A DNA stretch of 64,000 bases from NCBI GenBank assembly GCA_018268855.1, contig JAFDVR010000006.1, positions 186,001 through 250,000 of the forward strand, given 5' to 3'. The notes beneath the pieces were generated by a model that was not told where the DNA came from, did not search any database, and was given only the letters and a program-made list of their open reading frames with translations. The position numbers and the translations under genes are program-made. Of the stretch, positions 36,256 through 48,013 are shown piece by piece. Every line of letters begins with the position of its first letter. Position 1 is the first letter of the stretch. The DNA comes from Acidobacteriota bacterium (GTDB lineage Bacteria > Acidobacteriota > Terriglobia > Terriglobales > Acidobacteriaceae).

Positions 36256-37671
36256 GTGGAAGGAATCAAGGTCCTTATCGTAGAGGACGAGCCAAACGCC
36301 CGCACCGGGCTGGCAGAGTTAATTGCGTCATGGGGCTATCGGACAGCCGTAGCGGCAGATGGCGTAGAAGGCCTGGAGCGCGTCGAACAGTGGTTACCGT
36401 CTATTGTCGTTACTGACATGATGATGCCGCGCATGGATGGTCTCGAGCTCCTTGGCCGTATCACGGAGATGTCCACACCCATTGCCGTTGTTGTGCTCAC
36501 CGCGCAAGGTTCCATTGAGAGTGCGGTCGATGCCATGCGTCTCGGCGCCTACGACTACATTCAGAAGCCTGTTGACCCTGTGCGGCTCAAGACCATTTTG
36601 CAGAGCGCCAGCAGACAGAGTTCCGCGGAACCCGAACTCGCCGAATCGCGACAGATCGCGCGCGATACCGGCCGCCTGGGACAGCTTGTCGGCAAGTCAA
36701 AAAAGATGCAGCAGTTGTTTTCGCTCATTGAACGTATTGCCGCCAGCAATGTCTCCGTACTGGTCACCGGTGAGAGCGGTACCGGCAAAGAACTTGCCGC
36801 ACGGGCCTTGCATGAGCTCTCCGGCCGCCGTACCAAACCCTTCGTCGCCGTTAACTGCGCGGCCATCCCGGAGACGCTCATCGAAAGCGAGATCTTTGGG
36901 CATGAGAAAGGAGCCTTTACCGGTGCGCTTGAGCGGCGCGCAGGATGTTTTGAACTGGCCGAAGAAGGCACGCTTCTGCTGGATGAGATTGGCGAGATGC
37001 CCGCAGGCACACAGGCCAAGCTGCTCCGCGTGCTGGAAGATCGCAAGCTGCGCCGTCTTGGCAGCAAAATGGAAACACCCGTGGATGTGCGCGTAATCGC
37101 CGCTACCAACAAAGACCCTGAAGAAGCTGTGCGTGCAGGCGAACTGCGCGGTGACCTCTACTATCGTCTGAATGTCTTCAACCTACAGATGCCGCCTCTG
37201 CGCGAACACAAGGAAGACATTCCAGAGATTGCACGCACGCTGGTGGAAGATATGAATATCCGTCACGGCGCCAGCGTGAACGGTATCAGTCACGATCTCA
37301 TGCAGGCACTTACGGCTTATTCATGGCCTGGCAATGTGCGTGAACTGCGTAACACTATAGAGCGCGCTGTTATTCTGGCAGGCACAGGCGAGCTCAACCG
37401 CTCGCATCTTCCGCCACACTTCGGTGAAGAAGGGTTCGCGCCCTCGCACCACGCCGCTCTCAATAAGCAAACTCCGGCAGCTCCCATTGAAGGCGATAAC
37501 GTGGTGCATGTGGAAGTAGGCACAACTGTGGATGAGATGGAGAAGCAGCTTATCCTGCGAACGCTGGCTTCGACCAACAACAACAAAACGCGCGCTGCAG
37601 AGATCCTCGGCATTTCGTCCAAGACGCTGCAGAACAAGCTCAAAGAATATTCCGCGCACACGGAGGACTAG
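36256..37671 (+). CDS. Sigma-54-dependent response regulator (NtrC family)
   Basis: A DNA-binding activator of 471 residues. Receiver domain at residues 5-120 with acidic pocket (VEDE) and phospho-acceptor Asp54 (TDMMMPRMDG). AAA+ domain at about 140-375 with Walker A GESGTGKE, the sigma-54 contact loop GAFTGA, Walker B LLLDEIGEMP and R-finger region. A Fis-type helix-turn-helix lies at the end (TRAAEILGISSKTLQNKLKEY). GTG 36256 has GGAAGG 6 bases upstream, so I prefer it to the GTG at 36217. It is followed after 9 bases by its likely partner kinase, which is followed by a lipoprotein gene with a 4-base overlap. Confidence 0.95.
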   Translation: MEGIKVLIVEDEPNARTGLAELIASWGYRTAVAADGVEGLERVEQWLPSIVVTDMMMPRMDGLELLGRITEMSTPIAVVVLTAQGSIESAVDAMRLGAYDYIQKPVDPVRLKTILQSASRQSSAEPELAESRQIARDTGRLGQLVGKSKKMQQLFSLIERIAASNVSVLVTGESGTGKELAARALHELSGRRTKPFVAVNCAAIPETLIESEIFGHEKGAFTGALERRAGCFELAEEGTLLLDEIGEMPAGTQAKLLRVLEDRKLRRLGSKMETPVDVRVIAATNKDPEEAVRAGELRGDLYYRLNVFNLQMPPLREHKEDIPEIARTLVEDMNIRHGASVNGISHDLMQALTAYSWPGNVRELRNTIERAVILAGTGELNRSHLPPHFGEEGFAPSHHAALNKQTPAAPIEGDNVVHVEVGTTVDEMEKQLILRTLASTNNNKTRAAEILGISSKTLQNKLKEYSAHTED

Positions 37672-37680
37672 CACGACCCG

Positions 37681-39594
37681 ATGCGATTGAAGACCAAGCT
37701 CGTTCTCGTGACTACGGCGTTGACCTTCGCCATCGTGCTTGTTCTCTCCATCGTTTTTCTCAGCGAACTCACGCGCCAGCGCATTGAACAGACCGTTTCT
37801 GCGAACGATGTGCTGGCGCACCAGGTCCTGCTTTCTACGCGCAAAGCGCTCGTCAATGGCCTCGAAGCACATCCACCTACCGCACCGGGCGATGAGGCCT
37901 TTCACGCCGCGATCGTCGATGCCCTCCGCGCCGACGAACCGCTGGCCTCGCTCATGTCCTCTATCGTGCGCTACTCGCCCACCGTGCAGGACGTGACGGT
38001 GACCGACGCCCACCGCAACGTGCTCACCTCTTCCGATCCCGTCTTACTCGATCAACCTGCGCCCTACCGCACATTGCTCTCTGAGGTGCGCGATGAAGAT
38101 ATCTACCGGCAGGCGCGCGTCGTCTTCGGACCGCCGCAGGTACTCGATATTCCTCTTTCGCTCGAGCGCAATGGCGCGCCGTTCCTCACTGTACATCTCG
38201 GTGTGCGCTCTTCCCTGCTACGCAACTCCTATGCGCCGCTGCTCAAGTCATCCATCCTCTTCTCTGGATTTGCGATTGCCGGGTGCATCCTCGCGGCGCT
38301 CCTGCTCTCCACCGTAGCCCTGCGCCCCATCCAGGAGATCAATCGCCGCCTAGACCGCCTCTCTGCTCTGGAAGAAGATACGAATCTAGAAGAGAAGAAA
38401 AACCTTCAAGACGATGCCGTGGTGCGTGCAGAGGACACCATCACCCGCCTCGGTCACAAGATCAAATTATCCGAGCAGGAGCAGTCGCGCCTTCAGAGCA
38501 ATCTAAACCAGATGCTCAATACGTTGAAGGACGGCATCCTGCTCTTTACCGGAGACGATCGCGTTGTCATGGCATCGGGCGCCATTGCCACCTTTTTGCC
38601 GCACGCTCCTGAGAAGATTCTCAACGCCACGGTCTCAGAAGTTTTTTCCGGCAACTCTGCATTGGAACAACATGTCCGTTCGGCCTTTAGCGCAAAGCAG
38701 GATGTCGAGGACGAACCAGTCCGTCTTCCCAATGGCCGTCTCATTGAACTCTCGATAGACTTTCTCGCTGGCGATACCGATACCTCTCTCGGCGCCATGC
38801 TTACGCTGCACGATGCTGAAACCGAACTGGAACTTGAACAGGAGATCCAGGTCTCGCGCCGCCTCGCCGCCATCGGGCGTCTCACTGCGGGCGTCGGCCA
38901 TGAGGTCAAAAACCCCATCAATGCCATGGTGGTTCATCTCGAACTTCTGCGCAGCAAACTAAGCAACGACAGCGCGCAGCAAAGCACCTTGCGCCATGTC
39001 GATATCCTCTCTTCCGAAATGCAGCGGCTCGACCGGGTGGTGCAGACGCTCGCAGATTTCTCGCGTCCTCTGGAATTGCGACTCCGCGATTATGATCTCC
39101 ATGACATTGCACGCTCCGTTATAGAACTCGCTTCTGTGCAGCTTGAGCAAAACGGCACGCATCTCGACTACAGGCCAGCAGGCTCCCCGCTGATCGTGCG
39201 CGTAGATCCTGATGTGTTACAGCAGGCGTTGCTCAACATTTTGCTCAATGCGGCGCAATCGATGCCCAATGGAGGGGACGTCCACCTCGCCCTTTCCTCA
39301 GACAATCATGAGGCCATGATTTCGATCCGCGATCACGGCAGCGGCATCCCTTCGGAAGCCCGCAATCGAATCTTTGATCTTTACTTCACCACCAAACCTT
39401 CTGGCAGTGGCATCGGCTTGGCAATGACCTATCGCATTGTCCAATTGCACGGTGGGGCCATCAGCTTCCGTTCCTCCACCCTGGAAGAGAGCGCCGCGCT
39501 GGGTGGCGAAGTGGGCACAGAATTCCAGATTCGTCTCCCGCTGGCGCATAAACTGATTGCGGCGCATACTCAAAACGCGCAGCACACAGTATGA
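37681..39594 (+). CDS. Sensor histidine kinase, HAMP and PAS-like domains
   Basis: A membrane kinase of 637 residues. TM1 at about 8-28, a periplasmic sensor of some 160 residues, TM2 at about 197-217, HAMP (RPIQEINRRLDRLSALEED), coiled coil, a PAS-like domain (about 275-370), dimerisation helix with phospho-acceptor His in GVGHEVKNPINAM, and the ATPase domain with N box LLNILLNAAQSMP, G1 DHGSGI, F box FDLYFTTK and G2 GSGIGLAM. It ends with a 4-base overlap into the lipoprotein gene. Domain set and neighbour are typical of NtrB-like/ZraS-type kinases; the signal is not known. Confidence 0.95.
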   Translation: MRLKTKLVLVTTALTFAIVLVLSIVFLSELTRQRIEQTVSANDVLAHQVLLSTRKALVNGLEAHPPTAPGDEAFHAAIVDALRADEPLASLMSSIVRYSPTVQDVTVTDAHRNVLTSSDPVLLDQPAPYRTLLSEVRDEDIYRQARVVFGPPQVLDIPLSLERNGAPFLTVHLGVRSSLLRNSYAPLLKSSILFSGFAIAGCILAALLLSTVALRPIQEINRRLDRLSALEEDTNLEEKKNLQDDAVVRAEDTITRLGHKIKLSEQEQSRLQSNLNQMLNTLKDGILLFTGDDRVVMASGAIATFLPHAPEKILNATVSEVFSGNSALEQHVRSAFSAKQDVEDEPVRLPNGRLIELSIDFLAGDTDTSLGAMLTLHDAETELELEQEIQVSRRLAAIGRLTAGVGHEVKNPINAMVVHLELLRSKLSNDSAQQSTLRHVDILSSEMQRLDRVVQTLADFSRPLELRLRDYDLHDIARSVIELASVQLEQNGTHLDYRPAGSPLIVRVDPDVLQQALLNILLNAAQSMPNGGDVHLALSSDNHEAMISIRDHGSGIPSEARNRIFDLYFTTKPSGSGIGLAMTYRIVQLHGGAISFRSSTLEESAALGGEVGTEFQIRLPLAHKLIAAHTQNAQHTV

Positions 39595-40166
39595 ATTCCG
39601 TATTCCATACACGGCTTGCAGACCTTCTTCGCCTCTTTATGGTGGGAGCACTCTCGCTCGTGCTTACGGGATGCCACCATAGACGTGTGCAGGCAGCTTC
39701 CATCCCCGCACCCGTGGTAGAAACTGAACCCGCGCCGCCGGTTACCGTGCCTCCACCAACGCACATCACTCCCGATGCGGAGCTGGTGCAGCCTGAAGCT
39801 CCGCCTCAGGAAGAGCCAGTTCCACCCAAGGCGAAACCGCCGGTCAAACGGCCCACGCCCAAACCAGTAGCACCTCCGCCAGTTACCACACCTCCACCCA
39901 CGCCGCCTGTCAATTCGCTGGGCGTCCTCAGCGCCGGTGGAGAAGCCAGCGCTCAAACACGCAATCAGGTTGAGGGCATGCTTCGATCCGTGCAACAGCG
40001 CATGAATGCCGTTCCCGTAGATGTGCAAGCCACGCACCACGACCAATATGAGCGTGTCCGTAACTTCGTAAAGCAGGCCGAGGATGCCTGGAAGGGCGCC
40101 GATGTAGAGGGCACTCGCAATCTCGCGACCAAAGCCCGTGTTCTGCTTGACGAAATGCAGCGATAA
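39591..40166 (+). CDS. Proline-rich lipoprotein
   Basis: A 191-residue protein with a signal peptide ending in the lipobox LVLTGC, so it is lipid-anchored. Residues about 35-105 are a Pro-rich linker (PPTHITPDAELVQPEAPPQ, KPPVKRPTPKPVAPPP) that could cross the periplasm or peptidoglycan. The C-terminal 80 residues are helical (ASAQTRNQVEGMLRSVQQR ... DAWKGADVEGTRNLATKA). Its ATG overlaps the kinase stop. It may act as the kinase's periplasmic partner, an inference from coupling only. Confidence 0.82.
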   Translation: MNSVFHTRLADLLRLFMVGALSLVLTGCHHRRVQAASIPAPVVETEPAPPVTVPPPTHITPDAELVQPEAPPQEEPVPPKAKPPVKRPTPKPVAPPPVTTPPPTPPVNSLGVLSAGGEASAQTRNQVEGMLRSVQQRMNAVPVDVQATHHDQYERVRNFVKQAEDAWKGADVEGTRNLATKARVLLDEMQR

Positions 40167-40228
40167 GAACGTAATACATCAAATCCGCGATGGGTTCTTA
40201 CCTGCATCCCTTTCTGGGATAATCCGGG

Positions 40229-40243
40229 GATTCCGCAGGAATC
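40229..40243. promoter_or_regulatory. Short palindrome upstream of small membrane protein
   Basis: GATTCC and GGAATC separated by GCA. It may be a regulator half-site pair. It lies in the 238-base gap 40167-40404, which holds no gene. Confidence 0.25.
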
Positions 40244-40279
40244 ACAGAAGGAAACCATATCAAAAGAAAATGCAATATC

Positions 40280-40295
40280 TCCCCCATTTGGGGGA
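40280..40295. promoter_or_regulatory. Perfect 16-base palindrome
   Basis: TCCCCCA, TT, TGGGGGA: 7-base arms with a 2-base centre, 109 bases before the TTG start at 40405. Could be an operator or enhancer site for the sigma-54 regulator encoded just upstream, but no -24/-12 element (TGGCAC-N5-TTGC) was found. Confidence 0.3.
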
Positions 40296-40404
40296 TGCGC
40301 GCCGTCTTTTCTGGAGCGTAGAGTATAGCCACTATTCACAGAAGGCTTAGTGGAGATGCGTAACTTCCACTCCGCACCGGACAGAGTGAAGAAAGAGGCA
40401 ATAC

Positions 40405-40674
40405 TTGCATACAGTCCGAACATTGGCCTGGATCGCTCTTGAATGGTCCACCCTTAGCGTGGTGGTCACAATCCTCTTTATTGTGGTGCGACGCCTATAC
40501 TCAGCACTCTACTCTGAGGTTTTGAAGAAAAAACTCGGGGAATATGGGCAGATTACGCTTCCGCAGAACGTCAGGAGAGATGGCGCCCAGGCCCTCTCGT
40601 ATGGTGTTCAATCGAATCCGAAACACGCAGACCACTCGACAATCGGGATTCTTTCACATAGCAAATTGAGCTAA
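40405..40674 (+). CDS. Small hypothetical protein with one membrane helix
   Basis: An 89-residue product starting at TTG 40405, with AGAGG 6 bases before it. The first 30 residues contain a single hydrophobic helix (STLSVVVTILFIVVRRLY), followed by a cytosolic or periplasmic polar tail rich in K, S and H. No family is recognised. It follows the lipoprotein gene at 238 bases, with two palindromes in between, so it may belong to the same regulatory unit. The size and TTG start leave room for error. Confidence 0.5.
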   Translation: MHTVRTLAWIALEWSTLSVVVTILFIVVRRLYSALYSEVLKKKLGEYGQITLPQNVRRDGAQALSYGVQSNPKHADHSTIGILSHSKLS

Positions 40675-40687
40675 ACGGATGCTCCAT

Positions 40688-40731
40688 CAGCATCATCGGA
40701 CCAATATTGAATTGGTTTTCCGATGATGCTG
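40688..40731. terminator. Hairpin between convergent genes
   Basis: A 13-bp perfect stem (CAGCATCATCGGA at 40688-40700 with 40719-40731) separates the small protein and secA stops. A nested CCAAT/ATTGG helix occupies the loop. Confidence 0.6.
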
Positions 40732-40744
40732 GAGAGCATTGCGG

Positions 40745-43693
<2,949 letters not shown>

Positions 43694-43831
43694 AAGAAGT
43701 GCCCCTATCAGGCTGCGGATTTCGTCCGCTACGCCCAATCTTTAGTTTACGCGAATGCGCCTATATATGTGGATTAGGAAGGGCTACCCGCCCACAACGT
43801 TGTACGCGGCCCACGGCAGGCCACGCGAAGC

Positions 43832-44794
43832 CTACCGCCGTGCACGCAGCATTGCCAGCGGATGCGTCTGCTCATACACCTGCTGCACCTGGCCCACGGT
43901 CAACTGCGTATACCGCTGCGTCGTACTCAGCCGCTCGTGCCCAAGCATCTCCTGAATCGCACGCAGGTCCGCCCCGTCTTCCAAAAGATGCGTGCCGAAC
44001 GCATGCCGCAGCGTATGCGGATGCACATCGGCAGGCAGTCCGCGCTGCACCGCAATCGCCTTCACGATTCGCCCCACAGAGCGCGTCGTCAAGCGGCAAT
44101 CGCCGCGCGCATGGAGATTGATGAGCAACGGTCCATCGCCAACAAGCTTGCCTTTGCCCGCAGCGATCAGTTTTGTCTCGCGCTGCGGCAGATACGCGCG
44201 CAACGCCACATGCGCCGTCTCGCCCAACGGAACGTAGCGCTCCTTGCGGCCTTTGCCAAAGACGCGAATGGCATCGTTCGTCCACTCAATTGCAGATAGA
44301 TCAATCCCGCACAACTCCGAGTTGCGAATCCCGCAGCCGTACAGCAGTTCCCAGATCACGCGGTCGCGCTCCGGCCATCGCGCCGAATCGTCCTTCGCCT
44401 CGCTCGTCTCAATCGAATCCAGAACGCGGTTCACTTCCTCCGCGCTAGGCACGCGTGGCAGATGCTTGGGCAGCTTCGGCGTGCTCACCAGCGACGCCGG
44501 GTTCTGTTCCACCGCGCCTTCCTTCGCCAGCCACTTGAACCATGAACGAATTGCGGCCAGCGCGCGCGCGGCAGACGCCTTCGACAATCCGCGGTCGTAA
44601 AGCATCGCCATGTACGAACGGATGTGCAGATGCTCCACCTGCTTTACGTCCGCATCATTGCCTAACAATTCGCGCAGATAATCGGCAAAGTCATGCACCT
44701 CGCGCGTGTATGCCCGCAGCGTATGTTCCGAGACTCCGCGCTCATTACGCAGCATCGTCAGAAATCCGTCCGCGTATGTGCGCAGCGTCTTCAT
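43832..44794 (-). CDS. xerC: Tyrosine recombinase XerC
   Basis: Site-specific recombinase acting on dif to resolve chromosome dimers. A SAM-like N-terminal core-binding domain (about 1-100) and a catalytic domain with R ([12 protein letters not shown]), K in [11 protein letters not shown]-x2-R ([15 protein letters not shown]), H (MLGHERL) and nucleophile Tyr in TTQRYTQLT. Length 320 is normal. Its ATG overlaps the upstream xerD by 4 bases. I name it XerC on the ordinary YGxGIRxSEL form; C and D cannot be separated with certainty by eye. Confidence 0.88.
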   Translation of the reverse strand: MKTLRTYADGFLTMLRNERGVSEHTLRAYTREVHDFADYLRELLGNDADVKQVEHLHIRSYMAMLYDRGLSKASAARALAAIRSWFKWLAKEGAVEQNPASLVSTPKLPKHLPRVPSAEEVNRVLDSIETSEAKDDSARWPERDRVIWELLYGCGIRNSELCGIDLSAIEWTNDAIRVFGKGRKERYVPLGETAHVALRAYLPQRETKLIAAGKGKLVGDGPLLINLHARGDCRLTTRSVGRIVKAIAVQRGLPADVHPHTLRHAFGTHLLEDGADLRAIQEMLGHERLSTTQRYTQLTVGQVQQVYEQTHPLAMLRARR

Positions 44795-45747
44795 GCCGTC
44801 TTCGCAACTTTCAATCGTGCACGCGGATGATGCATCCGGTGCACTTCCTTCAGCCGCCCAAGCGCAAGATGCGTGTACACCTGCGTCGTCGCGATGTCCG
44901 CATGGCCAAGCAGCGTCTGCACAGAACGCAAATCGGCGCCATGTTCCACCATGTGCGTGGCACAGCTATGCCGCAGCTTGTGCGGACTCGCCTGCGCGTT
45001 TGTGCTCTTCACAATCTTCCAGACGACCTGCGTCGTCAGCGGCTTGCCACGCACGGACAAGAACAGCGCCCGCTGCAAACCACGCTCGGCCAACTGCACG
45101 CGTCCATCGCGCAGATACTTCTCCAGCGACTGCACCGCCGCATCTGCCAGTGGAACGATCCGCTCCTTGTCGCCCTTGCCGCGCACCTGTGCGCGCTGCT
45201 GGTCGAGATGCAGGTCTTCCACACGCAAAGCAACAATCTCGCCCACGCGCAGCCCGCCCGCATACAGCAAATTCAAGATCGCATCGTCGCGCAGCGCCAA
45301 CGCATCTGCCTGCAGGGATCGCGCCGCTACACCGGTCTGCTCCAGCATCCCGCGCACATCCGCTTCGGGAAGCGACTTTGGCAAAACCTTCCATGCCTGC
45401 GGCGAAGCGATATTGATCGTTGGATCGTGCTTTACCCGCTTGTCCAATAACAGCCAGCGATAAAACCCGCGCAGGCAAGAGAGCTTCCGCGCTACCGACC
45501 GCGATTCCTGATGGTTCGCGCGCAGCTCTTCCATAAAGCTCGCAATCTCTTCCTGCCGCGCCTCCACCAGACGCACCGCGCGCTTCTCCAGGTGCTCGGC
45601 AAAGGCAAACAGGTCGCGCTCATACGCCTCAATACTCAGCGGACGCAGTCCCTTCTCCACCCGCAGGTACACCACAAACTCCCGCACAAGCTGGTAATCC
45701 CTGGGCGGAGCAGCACCCTCGTTGGATTTGGAAGAAGCACCTGGCAT
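44791..45747 (-). CDS. xerD: Tyrosine recombinase XerD
   Basis: The second recombinase of the pair, 318 residues. Catalytic set: R ([13 protein letters not shown]), K ([10 protein letters not shown]), H-x2-R ([20 protein letters not shown]), H ([11 protein letters not shown]) and Tyr in [10 protein letters not shown]. YAGGLRVxE and the LLGHxDIxTTQ(V/I)YTHL string are typical of XerD. It overlaps xerC by 4 bases. The N-terminal 12 residues ([12 protein letters not shown]) are a short extension. Divergent from the phosphodiesterase at 45835. No dif-like sequence was found near it. Confidence 0.88.
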   Translation of the reverse strand: MPGASSKSNEGAAPPRDYQLVREFVVYLRVEKGLRPLSIEAYERDLFAFAEHLEKRAVRLVEARQEEIASFMEELRANHQESRSVARKLSCLRGFYRWLLLDKRVKHDPTINIASPQAWKVLPKSLPEADVRGMLEQTGVAARSLQADALALRDDAILNLLYAGGLRVGEIVALRVEDLHLDQQRAQVRGKGDKERIVPLADAAVQSLEKYLRDGRVQLAERGLQRALFLSVRGKPLTTQVVWKIVKSTNAQASPHKLRHSCATHMVEHGADLRSVQTLLGHADIATTQVYTHLALGRLKEVHRMHHPRARLKVAKTA

Positions 45748-45834
45748 CGCTCTTGATTATCTGCGGCCAAACCCGCCCGCGGGAGTGCTGCCCGTGGTGC
45801 CACCGGACAGTCCCACTCGCTGTATCCTCAGCGC

Positions 45835-46284
45835 ATGCGCATCGGCGTTCTCTCCGACACACACGGTTTGCTCCGCCCTGAAGCGGTAGCCGCTCTCGCA
45901 AATGTGGAGGCCATTCTTCATGCAGGGGACGTTGGCGACATCACTATCCTCGACCGGCTCAATGCGCTCGCTCTCACGACGGCCATCCGGGGTAATGTGG
46001 ACACTAGCGGCCCGTGCGCCAAACTGCCCGCAACGGAGATGGTCGAACTCGGCGGCAAGCTCATCTACATGCTGCATGCCATTCAGGATTTGGACATCAA
46101 TCCGGCGGCCGCGAGCGTTTCGCTTGTCATCAGCGGACACTCTCATCGGCCATCTATCGAAGAGCGGAATGGTGTCGTCTATCTGAACCCGGGGAGTGCT
46201 GGTCCACGGCGGTTCAGCTTGCCGATTACCCTTGCCATCGTCGAGATCGGCGACCAAATCAACGCCGAGATTGTCGAGATCTAA
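45835..46284 (+). CDS. YfcE/MJ0936-type metallophosphoesterase
   Basis: A 149-residue phosphodiesterase with two-metal motifs: SDTHG (Asp and His), HAGDVGD, IRGNVD, and the C-terminal GHSHRPS. The metal-binding His usually found in a THG turn appears instead as MLHAI, so one ligand position is altered. Length is that of small cytosolic cAMP- or bis-pNPP-cleaving YfcE relatives. The natural substrate is unknown. Divergent from xerD. Confidence 0.9.
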   Translation: MRIGVLSDTHGLLRPEAVAALANVEAILHAGDVGDITILDRLNALALTTAIRGNVDTSGPCAKLPATEMVELGGKLIYMLHAIQDLDINPAAASVSLVISGHSHRPSIEERNGVVYLNPGSAGPRRFSLPITLAIVEIGDQINAEIVEI

Positions 46285-46354
46285 TTCAGGCTATCTTGGG
46301 GGTATATGTGCATTTTTCCGGTGCCTGATGTAACGGTCCTGCTAGATTCGATGG

Positions 46355-47017
46355 CTATTTTTTGTCGAAACGGACCGACCCAAGGATCTTCGCCAACCGC
46401 GATTGAATATCGCCAAGTTGCTTGCCGGAGATCTCAATCGAGCCGGAGTTCGTCTGGCAGAAGGTATTGATCACTAAATCAAAGCGAATACACTCGTTCC
46501 CCCGCAGCGTCGTGAACACATCGTCGCGCGATTCGGTACAGCCGATCCCATATTCGTCCTTACCGTGATGGAAGGTGACTCCATCAATCACAACACTTCC
46601 AGCCGCCTTCAACTTCCCAACCCGCGACTGCGCTTCGCAGTCTAAGGCGTTCGAATGTGGCTTTACCGAGTAGTAGAAGAGAGCTCCGGAAAACGTGGTC
46701 GGCGGATACGGGTTGTAGTTGATGGCCGCGACGCCGCGCACGTCCAGATCGCCGGTGGTGTTGCGCGTGTCGTGGCTGAAGTTGGAGAGATAGCCGTCCT
46801 TCCGCTCCATGTCCCAACCTCCAGGAAGCTCAAACTTTATCTTGTACTTTTTGTCGGTAAATATTCTTGCTGCTGGACTTAGCTTTTCTGGTTCTTTGGG
46901 CGTGGTAAAGCCTGGAAGGTCTTTTGCGGAGCCTGGAACTGGCACCTGTGTTTGTGCGCCGAGAGATAGAAAAGCGATCATGACGGTTAGAAAAATCGTG
47001 GATGTGCGGATCAACAT
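46355..47017 (-). CDS. Secreted hypothetical protein
   Basis: A 220-residue exported protein (signal MLIRTSTIFLTVMIAFLSLGAQTQ). A strand-rich domain starts at YKIKFELPGGWDMERKDGYLSNF, resembling the soluble domains of small acidobacterial secreted proteins. Four Cys in the second half (ALDCEAQ, GIGCTES, GNECIRF, NTFCQTN) suggest two disulphides. GGGAG lies 5 bases before ATG 47017. No family was recognised. The gene is 42 bases downstream of the permease and on the same strand. Confidence 0.75.
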   Translation of the reverse strand: MLIRTSTIFLTVMIAFLSLGAQTQVPVPGSAKDLPGFTTPKEPEKLSPAARIFTDKKYKIKFELPGGWDMERKDGYLSNFSHDTRNTTGDLDVRGVAAINYNPYPPTTFSGALFYYSVKPHSNALDCEAQSRVGKLKAAGSVVIDGVTFHHGKDEYGIGCTESRDDVFTTLRGNECIRFDLVINTFCQTNSGSIEISGKQLGDIQSRLAKILGSVRFDKK

Positions 47018-47059
47018 GCTGCTCCCAATAGACGAATTTGCGAAGAAATTCGTGTCATT

Positions 47060-48013
47060 TTATGCACGGATACGTGGATTGAAGACAGCGTACATAAGAT
47101 CAGTAGCGAGGTTGGCGGCCAGGTAGGTCAGGCCAATTGCGAGTGTGCAGCCCTGCACTAAAGCATAGTCGCGGTTGGAGATAGCGGAGATCGTCAGCCG
47201 TCCGATGCCGGGCCAGGAGAAGATCGTCTCCGTCACAATGGCACCAGCGAGCAGCGATCCGAATTGCAAGCCGAGCACTGTGAGAATCGGCACCATAGCA
47301 TTGCGCAGGGCGTGGCGGTAGACGACTATATTTTCGGTCAGTCCCTTCGCTCGTGCGGTGCGGATGTAGTCGGCATTCAACTCTTCCAGCATGGTAGTAC
47401 GAACGATACGGGTGAGGGTCGCAGCCAAAGCAATACCGAGCGTTGCGGCGGGAAGAATCATGTGCCACCAGAAGTCTCCGCCGAGGAACGCACCCGCCCC
47501 TGCGCCGCTTACCGGCAGCAAGCCGAACCAGATGGCGAAGATGAGGATGAAGACGGGACCGAGGGCGAAGTTTGGGAAGCTGAGGCCGAAGAGAGTGACG
47601 AGGCCGATTGTGCTGTCCTGCCATTGATTTCTTTTAACTGCTGCTTTCACTCCGAGCGGTATCGCTATCAAAATGCTTATGATAAATGCCAGCGTGGAGA
47701 GTGCCAGCGTGTAGGGGTATCGCTGCAGAATCAGGTGCGTGACCGAGTCGCTCATGCGGACGGAACGGCCAAGATCGCCGTGAAAAAGGCCTTCGAGATA
47801 GTGGATATATTGCACATGGATGGGCAAATCGAAACCATATGCGTGCTTTAAAGCGGAAATGTCGGAGGCGGTCGCACCTTCGCCGAGCATCTGAGCGATG
47901 GGGTCGCCGGGCACCAGGTGGATGAGCAGGAAGACGAGCGAGACGACGATCCAGAGGACCGGAAGCGTGAGCAGCAGGCGGCGCAGGATGGGCCAGATGG
48001 ACTTCCAGTTCAT
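47060..48013 (-). CDS. DppB-type ABC transporter permease (orphan)
   Basis: An inner-membrane permease of the dipeptide/oligopeptide/nickel (BPD type I) class, 317 residues with six helices. The N-terminal GDPIAQMLGE motif and the C-terminal EAA loop (ELNADYIRTARAKGLTENIVVYRHALRNAM) are diagnostic of DppB/OppB. Its start overlaps the CNNM gene stop (ATGA). No DppC partner, ATPase or peptide-binding protein is adjacent, so a functional transporter needs genes elsewhere. Confidence 0.92.
   Translation of the reverse strand: MNWKSIWPILRRLLLTLPVLWIVVSLVFLLIHLVPGDPIAQMLGEGATASDISALKHAYGFDLPIHVQYIHYLEGLFHGDLGRSVRMSDSVTHLILQRYPYTLALSTLAFIISILIAIPLGVKAAVKRNQWQDSTIGLVTLFGLSFPNFALGPVFILIFAIWFGLLPVSGAGAGAFLGGDFWWHMILPAATLGIALAATLTRIVRTTMLEELNADYIRTARAKGLTENIVVYRHALRNAMVPILTVLGLQFGSLLAGAIVTETIFSWPGIGRLTISAISNRDYALVQGCTLAIGLTYLAANLATDLMYAVFNPRIRA

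Noticed and set aside
43832..45834. dif site next to xerC/xerD
   Set aside because: No 28-base sequence with the expected two 11-base arms and 6-base centre was found in the adjacent gaps.
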